Source: JAWLDB01 sp041686915 (lineage in GTDB: Bacteria > Bacillota > UBA994 > UBA5500). From it: a stretch of DNA of 22,677 nt. The notes under the pieces were generated by a model. The model did not search any database, was not told the DNA's origin, and saw only the letters and a program-made list of their open reading frames with translations. Within the stretch, counting starts at the first letter, position 1. Each line of letters starts with the position of its first letter. The stretch is taken from NCBI GenBank assembly GCA_041686915.1, contig JAWLDB010000022.1, forward strand, positions 1 to 22,677. The letters run 5' to 3'. The translations under genes were made by a program, and so were the position numbers. Positions 7,443 to 15,363 of the stretch are shown one piece after another.

Positions 7443-8297
7443 TCAGTTGCCTGGCTGCCCAATGTACTCCTCGTACTCCATCATGTCCGGGTCTGGCCAG
7501 ACCTGCAGCTCTTCTGTACTGCCGTCGACATATTCTATTTCTAGAAAGATATTGGTGGCGACTATCCCGTCCAGCCGCAACTCCCACTCGGTCTCTTTAT
7601 AGGGGTGTCCGGACTTTGGCAAGGTCAAGGTCTTCACCAACTCGCTGCCATTCATGATCCTGGCACGCACTTCCTTGATCTCGTAAAAGTCAAAATACAC
7701 CGGGCCTTGGGTAAAGGTCATAGTGTAATCCCTAAACTGGCTACCTGATCCGTTAGAGGTAATTCTGCCACCCCTACCTCCAAAGCGCAGGCGACTGGGT
7801 CGGTAATAGTCTGATGGCACAGAATTAACTGTTCCCGACCGTACTGTGCTACCTTCTTCAACCAGCTGATACTGATAGAACTTTGCCGGGTTGAGAACTA
7901 GCGTGGATGAAAAGAGGCCGCCCTGCCGGGCCGCTGGGACCTTTGTCCAGGCATCTGTGTCAACCTCTCGATATTGCACATATACCCTTGCGTTGCTGGT
8001 TACCTCACGGAAAGCTACCTCGTGTTGCAGGTAGACCTGCTCTCTGCTTGAGTCTTCCATGTTTGGCGCAAATTTCTCTGAGAGCACCCATGCTTCGCCT
8101 TCCTTCAGTTGACGCAGCTCATGGCTGAAGTTGTTCAGGCTGGAGCTCACGTTGTTGTAAGACTGCTCAGCATTCTGCATACGATGCTGCAGTTGCGCCA
8201 ACTCGTCAGACTGCTTCTCCAGTACTCGCACCGTATAGACGTTGAATACCAGGCTGATCAAAGCCACTACTATCAAGATATTGAACCTTTTTTCCAA
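7443..8297 (-). CDS. Membrane-anchored coiled-coil protein of unknown function
   Basis: I do not recognise this 284-residue protein. A basic N-terminus (MEKR) is followed by one hydrophobic segment at residues 6-23, then a heptad-like, Q/E/L-rich stretch at about 24-66 that probably forms a coiled coil. Residues 67-284 are polar, strand-rich and presumably outside the membrane. They contain YVQYREVDTDAW, a G/R/S-rich patch (RFGGRGGRITSNGSGS) and an acidic end (PDPDMMEYEEY). The segment has no lipobox cysteine. The alternating hydrophobic pattern suggests two beta-sandwich modules. The start is TTG, with AGGAG at 8308-8312. It lies 96 bases downstream of the antiporter on the same strand and may share its transcript. 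No catalytic motif is visible. Confidence 0.75.
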   Translation of the reverse strand: MEKRFNILIVVALISLVFNVYTVRVLEKQSDELAQLQHRMQNAEQSYNNVSSSLNNFSHELRQLKEGEAWVLSEKFAPNMEDSSREQVYLQHEVAFREVTSNARVYVQYREVDTDAWTKVPAARQGGLFSSTLVLNPAKFYQYQLVEEGSTVRSGTVNSVPSDYYRPSRLRFGGRGGRITSNGSGSQFRDYTMTFTQGPVYFDFYEIKEVRARIMNGSELVKTLTLPKSGHPYKETEWELRLDGIVATNIFLEIEYVDGSTEELQVWPDPDMMEYEEYIGQPGN

Positions 8298-8393
8298 ATT
8301 AAAGCCACTCCTGTCTGTCTCAAATCCACCCTATCTTGATTGGCTATCGCTACCAAATCTCCTGCACGTTGGATATTGTTGTAATACTCGGAC

Positions 8394-9974
8394 CTATTCG
8401 ACGACAATCACCGGAATACGTGAGTTTTCCACCACTTGGCGGGTTACGTCCCCCACTATTAGGTTGGACAGAGCAGACTGGTTCGACTTGCCCATAAAGA
8501 TGAAACTGGCGCGATGCGCCTCTGCCTTTTCAATAATTGTCTCTGCCACGTTACCCCCACTGACCACCACCTCATGCTCTATATCGGTGATAACCGGACT
8601 GTCTGGGCCTAATAGCGCCGGATCCTGGCTAAGCCCCTGTCTAAGCTGGTCTACATGCAAAATGATCAGCTTAGCATCCACCTGCCGCGCGACCCGTGCA
8701 GCCTGCTGAAGTGCCTTCACTGCCCCTTGTTTGGCATCGAGTGCTACTAAGAAGCGGAAGCTGTCTTTCACCGTCACCTTGGATGGGTCGACCTCCCCCT
8801 TCTCAAGCATTGCAGGTGCCAGTGCAGCGCTGCCCCATGCGCCTATAGGAGCCGTCAACATGATGGAGAGCACTGCAAAGGCCAAAATTTCTTCGCCATG
8901 CGCTATCCCCGCAGCGAGAGGCAAAGCACCAATAGCCGCCTGAACGGTCGCCTTGGCAATGTACGACACACTCATGAACAGCTTTTCGCGAGCCACCAGT
9001 GTAGATCCCCAGGTGGAGAGCAAAATACCGGGCGTTCTACCCAGTAGCAGGCCTAGCGCAATCACCACCACCCCAGCTAAGCCAATGCCGGAAAGTACTC
9101 CGATGTTCACGGCGGCGCCAATCAACACAAACAGAAAGACCTCCGCCACGATCCACACCCGGTCAAGTTCCGCCCGCAGGCGCCTGGCCAGGACTTCGTT
9201 ATGGTCAAGCATGGTAAATCCGAAGGTCATCACCGCCAAGTATCCAGAGAAACCAAAAGCGTCGCCTAGCAGAACCAAACCGGCTGCGATGACCAATGCA
9301 ACCAGTAAATCCTGTACCGGGCTCTCTGTCACCCGCATCTTGGTCAAGGCAGTGGTGGTAAGCCTGCCAACCATATACCCAAACAAGAGGCCACCGACAA
9401 TTTGCACTACCATTGCGCCAATAGCCCCTGCAGCCGTAGTACCAGAAGGGTTGGCGGCCAGACCGAGAACGATGCCAAAAACGGTGATGGCAACGACGTC
9501 ACTCAGCGCGCCGCCTGCCAATACGAGATCGGGAATTCCCTTTTTTACACCCCAGCCTTCAGACTTCAAGCGAAGCATCATCGGCACCAGGACTGCTGGT
9601 GACTCAGAGCAGATTACCCAACCAAGCACCCACGAACTAAGCCAGCCCCAGCCCAGCAAATAATGCGCCACTAAAGCAACGATGCTGGCCTCCAGAGTGC
9701 AGGGAACGAAGCCCAATCGCAACGCGACAGTGCCATTCTTGCGCAGCTTACTCTTGTCGAGGCCAAGGCCCGCCTTGAACAGAATTACGACTAAAGCCAG
9801 CAACCTGATCTCGCGGCTAACCGCAAGCACTCCCAATGGAATCAAGTTCAGCACATATGGGCCAATCAAAATGCCGGCAAACAACATCCCCACAAGCCTG
9901 GGTAAAGTCAGCCTTTCGGCTAGCACGCCTGCGGCGAATCCCGCCACCAGAATGACGATAATTCCCTCAATCAT
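8394..9974 (-). CDS. Na+/H+ antiporter (CPA family) with C-terminal universal-stress domain
   Basis: This 526-residue protein joins a roughly 12-helix cation/proton antiporter (about residues 1-385) to a UspA-like cytoplasmic domain (about 405-526). Exchanger signatures are RLVGMLFAGILIGP near residue 26, SESPAVLVP at 123-131 and GGALSDVVAI at 154-163. D159 corresponds to the ion-binding aspartate, preceded by Ser rather than the Asn of NhaP/NHE-type or the Asp of NhaA/NapA-type proteins. The Usp part ends with GKSNQSALSNLIVGDVT and then PVIVVE. The usual second glycine and the final G-S/T of the ATP-binding motif are replaced, so nucleotide binding is doubtful. I chose the ATG at 9974 because of AGGAGAG at 9982-9988; an in-frame TTG at 10016 lacks a ribosome site. 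The transported ion is inferred. Confidence 0.88.
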   Translation of the reverse strand: MIEGIIVILVAGFAAGVLAERLTLPRLVGMLFAGILIGPYVLNLIPLGVLAVSREIRLLALVVILFKAGLGLDKSKLRKNGTVALRLGFVPCTLEASIVALVAHYLLGWGWLSSWVLGWVICSESPAVLVPMMLRLKSEGWGVKKGIPDLVLAGGALSDVVAITVFGIVLGLAANPSGTTAAGAIGAMVVQIVGGLLFGYMVGRLTTTALTKMRVTESPVQDLLVALVIAAGLVLLGDAFGFSGYLAVMTFGFTMLDHNEVLARRLRAELDRVWIVAEVFLFVLIGAAVNIGVLSGIGLAGVVVIALGLLLGRTPGILLSTWGSTLVAREKLFMSVSYIAKATVQAAIGALPLAAGIAHGEEILAFAVLSIMLTAPIGAWGSAALAPAMLEKGEVDPSKVTVKDSFRFLVALDAKQGAVKALQQAARVARQVDAKLIILHVDQLRQGLSQDPALLGPDSPVITDIEHEVVVSGGNVAETIIEKAEAHRASFIFMGKSNQSALSNLIVGDVTRQVVENSRIPVIVVE

Positions 9975-9981
9975 AAATGCA

Positions 9982-9988
9982 CTCTCCT
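9982..9988 (-). promoter_or_regulatory. Ribosome binding site that sets the antiporter start
   Basis: Minus-strand AGGAGAG lies 7 bases before the ATG at 9974. It rules against the longer reading from a TTG at 10016, which would run through the leader downstream of the hairpin. Confidence 0.75.
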
Positions 9989-10011
9989 CTATCCGCAAGC
10001 TCCCTAAGCAA

Positions 10012-10051
10012 AGCAAAAGCTCCTACTGATTAGCATGCCATCAGTAGGAGC
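10012..10051 (-). terminator. Terminator-like hairpin in the antiporter leader
   Basis: GCTCCTACTGAT (10019-10030) and ATCAGTAGGAGC (10040-10051) form a perfect 12-pair stem with a 9-base loop. On the minus strand it is followed by TTTTGCTTTGCTT. It lies downstream of the likely antiporter promoter and 37 bases before the antiporter start codon. It could attenuate antiporter expression, and could also stop read-through from the upstream operon. Confidence 0.75.
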
Positions 10052-10116
10052 CATCATCTCATTGCTGAGCTAGGGCGAGCCCCATCGCCTGCCTGCAAAG
10101 CTTTCCAGGCAGGAAC

Positions 10117-10145
10117 ATTATAGCAGACAGATAGTCATGCAACAA
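10117..10145 (-). promoter_or_regulatory. Sigma-A-type promoter with extended -10 for the antiporter
   Basis: On the minus strand the -10 is a perfect TATAAT (10117-10122) preceded by TGC, an extended -10. A weak -35, TTGTTG (10140-10145), lies 17 bases upstream. It falls between the stop codon of the upstream membrane protein gene (10158) and the antiporter leader. Confidence 0.6.
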
Positions 10146-10157
10146 GCTGTGTTGCAG

Positions 10158-10931
10158 CTAGAAGGTATGCTCTATGGCGGGAGGGCTTGGATCAACCAGC
10201 CTGTCATACAACGCAGCTACAGCTACGGAGAAACCACCACCGATGAAAGACCAAACGGGGATCATCAACACATAACCGACAAACGACTGAGCGAGGAGAT
10301 TGGCGAAAACGCTCAAAAAGCCAGTGAGCAGGCCAATGGGCAACAGAAACCCGAGTACCTCACCTAACCGACCAGTCAGCAACCGATGGCCGCGGGTGAA
10401 CCCTTCGCTCACGGACAAGTCTTCTCGTACAATAGCAAGCTCCCAGAAGAAGGTGTAAATCAGCGCTACCAGCATCAAAACAAACACCAACGGGCCCAGG
10501 ACCATGGCTAATGTCAACACGCCAAACACCATTACCACGAAAGTTATCAGCCTGGCAGCCAACAAACGTCCGAAGAACCGCTGACAGTTTTCCATGAACT
10601 CGGCTTGGTCTGTATCCTGCTGCCTGAGAGCACTAAATACACCTGCCAGCCAGCCTCCGGTCAGGAACGCCCCAATGGCCATACCGATAACAGTAAGCAG
10701 CAGTACGGGACCTCCCATAGCTTCATTGATTGGTTGCTGTTGCATCTGTAGAATAGAGTCCAGGCTGGGCATGCCGTTCGGCACGGTAAACTTGAAATGC
10801 ACTCCCTCTTTAACAGCCGGGATTGCTCCTAGTAACAAACTAATCATCAGCCAACCTAACCCCAGCGCGGTCGGTACCAACCAGACCCACTTATGCCGTC
10901 GCACAATGGCGAAGGCCGTACCTAGTTCCAT
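10158..10931 (-). CDS. Polytopic membrane protein of unknown function (DUF4013/YciC-like pattern)
   Basis: This 257-residue protein is almost entirely hydrophobic. Likely membrane segments are near residues 16-39, 74-98, 121-143, 145-167, 191-212 and 218-242. Between the first two is a polar external loop (about 40-73). Before the fifth is a short charged loop, AIVREDLSVSEGFTRGHRLL (167-186). That loop resembles those of DUF4013/YciC-type proteins, where a surface helix carries a similar pattern; this is a resemblance by eye only. The ATG is preceded by GGGAGGAG with 7-base spacing. It starts 65 bases after the stop of the last permease gene and no terminator separates them, so it is probably the eighth gene of the ABC operon and may be an accessory membrane component. 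Confidence 0.7.
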   Translation of the reverse strand: MELGTAFAIVRRHKWVWLVPTALGLGWLMISLLLGAIPAVKEGVHFKFTVPNGMPSLDSILQMQQQPINEAMGGPVLLLTVIGMAIGAFLTGGWLAGVFSALRQQDTDQAEFMENCQRFFGRLLAARLITFVVMVFGVLTLAMVLGPLVFVLMLVALIYTFFWELAIVREDLSVSEGFTRGHRLLTGRLGEVLGFLLPIGLLTGFLSVFANLLAQSFVGYVLMIPVWSFIGGGFSVAVAALYDRLVDPSPPAIEHTF

Positions 10932-10996
10932 GCGATCACTCCTCCCGTAACACTGTATATCAATACGTGCCGGAAGGCAAAGAGTTGCAGGTTCTA

Positions 10997-12361
10997 TTAA
11001 TCTTCTTGACTGGCCATTATCTTAGGCTTAATAACAATCAAGCCCTGCTCACGGTTGCATTTGACCACTTGGCCGTCGCAGGGCGTGACGTACCGCCTCT
11101 CGCCCAGGCCCCAGGCCACACTCTCCCAGGCAACTATCTCTCCAGCCTTCACTTTATCTTGCTCTTGGCGGAACAGGATGCCCTGGAAGCCGCAGTCATA
11201 ATCTGCCTGGAGCTTCAGGCAGGCATACCCACGGCTCAGCCAGTCGTCCAAGCTAGGCAGACGCCTGGTCAAACCCGTTATGTCACGGCGCACCAGCGGT
11301 ATGGGACGGTCGAGCATTAGCTCATTGACAGTGCCTATTCTAGCCAGTGTCCAAGTCGGATAGAGTCCTAGTGCAAAGGCTGAACCAGTCAAAAACAATC
11401 CCTGCGTAACACCGCTTGTCGTTATATCGATGGGCAATGGACTCTTCCCTTGCAGTACCAAAGCAGCCCCTATACCGAGCAGACTGCCTAATATGGCGGT
11501 CAAGCCGTTTTCCGCCAGGTAGAGCGTTCCAACTTCCACCGGGCGCAGTCCCAGGCTCTTCAGTACCGATAGTTCACGTTTGCTGTCCAGGAAGGTGAGC
11601 ATGCTAATTGTCCCCATCCCGAGGGTCAGCAGGATGAACAGCAGTATCGCTGCCCCTATACCGCTGCTAAAGACGCCCGAAACCAGCTGCTTGGCCTGAA
11701 CCATCACGAAGGATGCCTCAATTATCCGCGCGCTCCGCATGCTATTGCGCACTTCGTTGGCTAGAAGGCTTTCACGTCCGGGCCGAGGAGATATCAAACC
11801 ACGCAGTCTGCCTCCAATCGCCAGTCCCTGCTCCTGCAGCCAATCTGCGCTGACCAGCAGGGGGTTATACTCGTCCATTGCTTCGTAGAAGCCTACCACC
11901 GTTCCGCTTAGATCGTAGTACCTTCCGCCTTGATGGAAGGACAGGTGAAAGGCATCGCCAATCTCAAGCCCAGACTCCGCCCCTAGGGTCTCGGGCAACC
12001 ACACTTCACCGGCTTTAGGTTCAGGCAAGATCGAGGCCATTGGCGCATGTTCTACGGCGGCAATCACCTGCACCCCGGCGGAAGTGGCTGCCTGCATAAT
12101 GCGCCAATAATAAGCGCCGTATGCGTTTGAGAACGGTGCTGGCAGTTCCGTACCCGGCGGGGCTTCCATCAGCATTCCTGCTGCCAGGTCAACCGGGCGG
12201 ATGCGCCCGCTGACATCCCGGCCAAGGGCGTTTAGATATCCGGTGAATAGCACGAAGGCGCAGATGATGGCGGCGGTCAACACTATCACGGCAGCGTGAG
12301 CCTTCCAGGCCTCCCGCCAACGCCGGATAGAGAGTACAGCTACCCCCAATACACTATTCAT
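10997..12361 (-). CDS. ABC transporter FtsX-family permease, B-type subunit of pair 1
   Basis: This is a 454-residue permease of the MacB/LolCE type. The first membrane helix is near residues 23-41, with an extracytoplasmic domain at about 45-230 containing WLPETLGAESGLEIGD, a MacB-core-like strand-turn pattern. Helices follow at about 235-257, 283-303 and 318-338. The cytoplasmic coupling segment is SKRELSVLKSLGLRP (260-274). After the last helix, where FtsX proteins normally end, about 110 residues continue. They comprise NELMLDRPIPL, a charged linker, and a domain with VKAGEIVAWESVAWGLGE and TPCDGQVVKC that looks like a barrel-sandwich fold. C381, C428 and C435 align with cysteines in both paralogues. 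Its ATG overlaps the A1 stop by 8 bases. This B copy is the most diverged; the substrate is unknown. Confidence 0.85.
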   Translation of the reverse strand: MNSVLGVAVLSIRRWREAWKAHAAVIVLTAAIICAFVLFTGYLNALGRDVSGRIRPVDLAAGMLMEAPPGTELPAPFSNAYGAYYWRIMQAATSAGVQVIAAVEHAPMASILPEPKAGEVWLPETLGAESGLEIGDAFHLSFHQGGRYYDLSGTVVGFYEAMDEYNPLLVSADWLQEQGLAIGGRLRGLISPRPGRESLLANEVRNSMRSARIIEASFVMVQAKQLVSGVFSSGIGAAILLFILLTLGMGTISMLTFLDSKRELSVLKSLGLRPVEVGTLYLAENGLTAILGSLLGIGAALVLQGKSPLPIDITTSGVTQGLFLTGSAFALGLYPTWTLARIGTVNELMLDRPIPLVRRDITGLTRRLPSLDDWLSRGYACLKLQADYDCGFQGILFRQEQDKVKAGEIVAWESVAWGLGERRYVTPCDGQVVKCNREQGLIVIKPKIMASQED

Positions 12362-13958
12362 TGCGCAACACCTCCATCGCAGTCAGGCGGGCCATGCGGG
12401 TAGCGGGAATATAGGCAAACAGCATTGAGACGGCTACCGCTACACCCGTTACCAGACCAACTTCAGAGAGCAAGTTGCTTGCAATCTCAGATAACGGTAC
12501 GCTGTTGTTAATCTGCACATAGATACCTGCCAGCTTGGCGATGAATGTCCCTAAGCCAGTGCCCAGAACCGCCAGCACCAACGCCTCTGTCATGGTCATC
12601 TGAATGATATCCCTCCGGCGAGCCCCCAGGGCTTTCAACACCCCGATTTCCCGGCTACGTTGGGCTGCTCCCGTCAACATGCGGCTGGCAATCAGCATAC
12701 CGGCTACCAGGAACATCAGCACACCAATCAGTTTGCCTAGCTGTATTGGAAAGCCCAGGGTTCCTCCCCTGCTAAAGCGCCACACCCACTCAGGAGCGGC
12801 ATAGAAGTAGTCGAGCAGCGCCATGGATTCCAGCCGGTGCACCAGACTTGCCACGCTCACGAAGGTATAGTTGGGAAACTGCTGTTGCAGTTCAACGACT
12901 GTCTGCTCCAACCGGCTCATGTCTTTCACCTTGAGCGACACGTTACTATAGACAGGAGCGGACCCGGTTGTCGCGTCTTGCCAGAGCTCTGTCCAGAGTG
13001 TCTGCGGCACCCAGATGATCGGAGCGTGCAGATAGCCTTGTTCTCTTCCCCAACCCAGGGCAGCCGGGTAAAAAACAGTGCGGGTGGCAAGCGCTGTATA
13101 GGCAAGAGGGGTGACTGTTCTCTCTGCCAGGACCGAATAGTCGGCTAGCACTGCCTGGTCAGTAATCTTGAGACTTGGTACCTGCAGAAGTGATGCATCA
13201 TCCGGTCCAGGGGTGGGCAGTTCCTTGGACCAAGTGCGAACCGCCATCCGCTCCTTGGTGATGCGGATGACATCCTGCCCATACTCTTTGGCTTCCTCTC
13301 CAACTGGCCTCGGCAGCGTAGCATCTGCTTCTTCATCCGAAATTTGCGAAACACGTTGCAGTACCTCATCTCGAGGTGGTTTGACAAATGCATTAATGGC
13401 AACACGAGCGATAGGGCTATCAGATGTCATTTGCTGATCATACTTGTTCCCGCGAATGTCCCGCAGAGGAACCGTCCCGGCCTGCATTATCCAAGCGTTT
13501 CGACCTAGCTGCTGTCCCTTGTGGTTGTATACCAATCGTCCTGGCATCTGCGGCAACACGTTCACAGCTTCCACCAGCGAGTTTTGTCCCAGTGCATTCA
13601 GTTGCTCCTGCGAGAAGTAGAGTGTTGGCGACTTGCCCTGTAAGGCTAGATAACCCTGCTCATACAACTCCGGATAGATCAACTCCATCCAGCTGAAGCC
13701 GTCTGGCTGCAAACGGCTAAACTCCAGCTCCTGATTACTGGTGATGTCATCCATGCTATGCCCAGCCCACTTGAGCGGTAACACCAGAATATCGCCACCA
13801 AAGAAAGCCGTGTAAGCCGATGCCGCTTCTGCCGGTCTGCCTTGGCTCATGCTGAGCGCAGAGGTAAGGCTAATGGCAGCCAGGAACATTGCCATGAGCA
13901 CCAGCACGCTTCTAGACATTTGTCTACGGATGTTTATCAGCCCAAGCTTGATGAACAT
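12354..13958 (-). CDS. ABC transporter FtsX-family permease, A-type subunit of pair 1
   Basis: This 534-residue permease has one N-terminal helix (about 17-36), a large extracytoplasmic domain of about 370 residues, and three C-terminal helices (about 409-428, 458-480, 498-520). The cytoplasmic loop SREIGVLKALGARRRDI and the terminal TAMEVLRNE are typical FtsX/MacB coupling features. The ectodomain includes HAPIIWVPQTLWTELW and FPNYTFVSV, both shared with the other A subunits. It begins MFIKLGLINIRRQ, with AGGAGG at 13967-13972, 40 bases after the B2 stop. It presumably pairs with B1 to form an 8-helix heterodimer that uses the shared ATPase at 16982-17662. It is more diverged than A2 and A3, lacking the VRW-(A/V)-GQ signature they share. 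Confidence 0.86.
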   Translation of the reverse strand: MFIKLGLINIRRQMSRSVLVLMAMFLAAISLTSALSMSQGRPAEAASAYTAFFGGDILVLPLKWAGHSMDDITSNQELEFSRLQPDGFSWMELIYPELYEQGYLALQGKSPTLYFSQEQLNALGQNSLVEAVNVLPQMPGRLVYNHKGQQLGRNAWIMQAGTVPLRDIRGNKYDQQMTSDSPIARVAINAFVKPPRDEVLQRVSQISDEEADATLPRPVGEEAKEYGQDVIRITKERMAVRTWSKELPTPGPDDASLLQVPSLKITDQAVLADYSVLAERTVTPLAYTALATRTVFYPAALGWGREQGYLHAPIIWVPQTLWTELWQDATTGSAPVYSNVSLKVKDMSRLEQTVVELQQQFPNYTFVSVASLVHRLESMALLDYFYAAPEWVWRFSRGGTLGFPIQLGKLIGVLMFLVAGMLIASRMLTGAAQRSREIGVLKALGARRRDIIQMTMTEALVLAVLGTGLGTFIAKLAGIYVQINNSVPLSEIASNLLSEVGLVTGVAVAVSMLFAYIPATRMARLTAMEVLRNE

Positions 13959-13998
13959 GCTACGCGCCTCCTAACTTACCTAACCTCTAGCACCATCA

Positions 13999-15363
13999 TC
14001 AGTTGTTCGATGCTTCTCTACAAGGCTTGATGGCTATGATTCCGTGTCGCTGATCGCATTCCAGAACCTCACCGTCACAGGGGGCAATGAAGTGTTTCTC
14101 GCCTAAACCCCATGCATAGCGCTCCCAGGCGACCGTCTCGCCAATTTTCACGCTCTCTCCTGGCTTTCGGAAGATGATACCTTCATAGACACCGTCATCG
14201 GAGCCAAGCTTCAAGCAGCGTAGACCGGCCTCGATTCTCCCTTCCAGCGCTGGATAACGCCGACTTAGTCCCTTGATGTACTTGCGGATAAGTGGAATAG
14301 GACGATCAAGCAGCAGCTCGTTCACTGTGGCCTTGCTAGCCAACAGGTACGGCAAGCTAATACCAAGCATATATGACACCAGTACTAGCAAGCATGTATT
14401 GCCGACATCAGCTGCCCTGACCGTAGTAGGAAAAGGCAGCAGCCTGGTTGTTAACATGGCTAACGCTACGCCTGCTGTCAGCCCAAGCACTCCGTTGAAA
14501 ATGCCTTCTACTGCGAACAAAGCACCGAGTTCTTTGGGTCTTAGACCTAAGCTCTTCAAAACAGACAGTTCCCGTTTACCGTCCATGAAGGATAGCATAC
14601 CGATTGTGCCCGCACCTAGCACCAAAAAGACAACCATTAGCATGCGGGCTTGCGAGCCTGCTGCGTACGACCTGTCAACCATTTCCCGCGCGACCTGGGC
14701 ACCAATGTCCGGGGTGATCAGCTTAACGTTTGATCGCCAGCTCATGTAGTCGATAAACTCAGTCATGCCGCCGGGCGGAACGCGGTAAATCGTGCGTTCC
14801 ATACCGGTTATTTGCTGCCCTATTTGCCTGGACAGCCACTGTCGATTGACCAGCATGGTCTGGTCATAGTTGCCCGCGTCATACATTCCTGTTATCGTGA
14901 GAGTCTGCTCATAGCTGCGGCCGTCAATGTTTAAAGCCAGGTATAACTCGTCTCCAGGTTGCAGGTCCCATTTTCCCGCCAACTCGCTGGGGACCCAGAG
15001 CTCACCAGGTGCAGGATTAGGAGCCGGACAGTCCATGCCAGATAGGGCTACGTGGGAAGTGACTGCGCCTAGGTCCAGCACGCCAAAACTCGTTTTTGCG
15101 GTTAGCAGTATCCATGAGGCCAAAGGGGTACCATTGCGTGAGTATGGTGTTACTCCCTCCGGTCTTTCTACCATGGCGTCAGCGACCAAGTCCACCGGTT
15201 TAACCTGTACGCCGAGCCTCTGACCAGAGGCGGCAACATAGCCGGCAAACAACAGGTTCGCCGCGACAACCGCTGCTGTCAGTGTTACTGCAGCAAGTTG
15301 TGCTTTAGCGCTCTTTCGCCAACGCTTGCTAGCTAGGATCAGCAAACGACTTAAATCACTCAT
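13999..15363 (-). CDS. ABC transporter FtsX-family permease, B-type subunit of pair 2
   Basis: This 454-residue paralogue of B1 and B3 has its first helix at about 24-44 and an ectodomain containing GELWVPSELAGKWDLQPGDE (120-139). Helices follow near 240-260, 285-305 and 322-342. Its coupling segment is GKRELSVLKSLGLRP. The cytoplasmic tail has the shared ATVNELLLDRPIPLIR motif and a C-terminal domain reading VKIGETVAWERYAWGLGEK and then APCDGEVLEC. Conserved cysteines are C383, C429 and C436. The start ATGAGTGA overlaps the A2 stop by 8 bases, the same arrangement as in pairs 1 and 3. It has no lipoyl-type DK or biotin-type MKM acceptor, so the tail domain is probably not a carrier. Family assignment is firm; the substrate is unknown. 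Confidence 0.86.
   Translation of the reverse strand: MSDLSRLLILASKRWRKSAKAQLAAVTLTAAVVAANLLFAGYVAASGQRLGVQVKPVDLVADAMVERPEGVTPYSRNGTPLASWILLTAKTSFGVLDLGAVTSHVALSGMDCPAPNPAPGELWVPSELAGKWDLQPGDELYLALNIDGRSYEQTLTITGMYDAGNYDQTMLVNRQWLSRQIGQQITGMERTIYRVPPGGMTEFIDYMSWRSNVKLITPDIGAQVAREMVDRSYAAGSQARMLMVVFLVLGAGTIGMLSFMDGKRELSVLKSLGLRPKELGALFAVEGIFNGVLGLTAGVALAMLTTRLLPFPTTVRAADVGNTCLLVLVSYMLGISLPYLLASKATVNELLLDRPIPLIRKYIKGLSRRYPALEGRIEAGLRCLKLGSDDGVYEGIIFRKPGESVKIGETVAWERYAWGLGEKHFIAPCDGEVLECDQRHGIIAIKPCREASNN

Larger units (their letters stand above)
9975..10110 (-). promoter_or_regulatory. Structured 5' leader of the antiporter, candidate attenuator or riboswitch
   Basis: If transcription starts near 10110, as the promoter predicts, the untranslated leader is about 135 bases long. 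It begins with an 8-pair hairpin (CCTGCCTG/CAGGCAGG, 10088-10113; its outermost pairs may lie upstream of the start point). A G/C-rich middle follows, then the terminator-like hairpin at 10012-10051, then the ribosome site. I cannot match it to a known riboswitch consensus. The promoter-leader-terminator-gene order is the basis for calling it regulatory. Confidence 0.45.

Noticed and set aside
8953..9663. 236-residue plus-strand open frame opposite the antiporter
   Set aside because: Its low-complexity, S/T/P/A-rich composition mirrors antisense of membrane-helix codons; there is no domain and no ribosome site.
9975..10110. T-box or other known riboswitch in the antiporter leader
   Set aside because: No T-box GGUGGNACCGCG-type sequence or other consensus I know was found, so only an unclassified leader is claimed.
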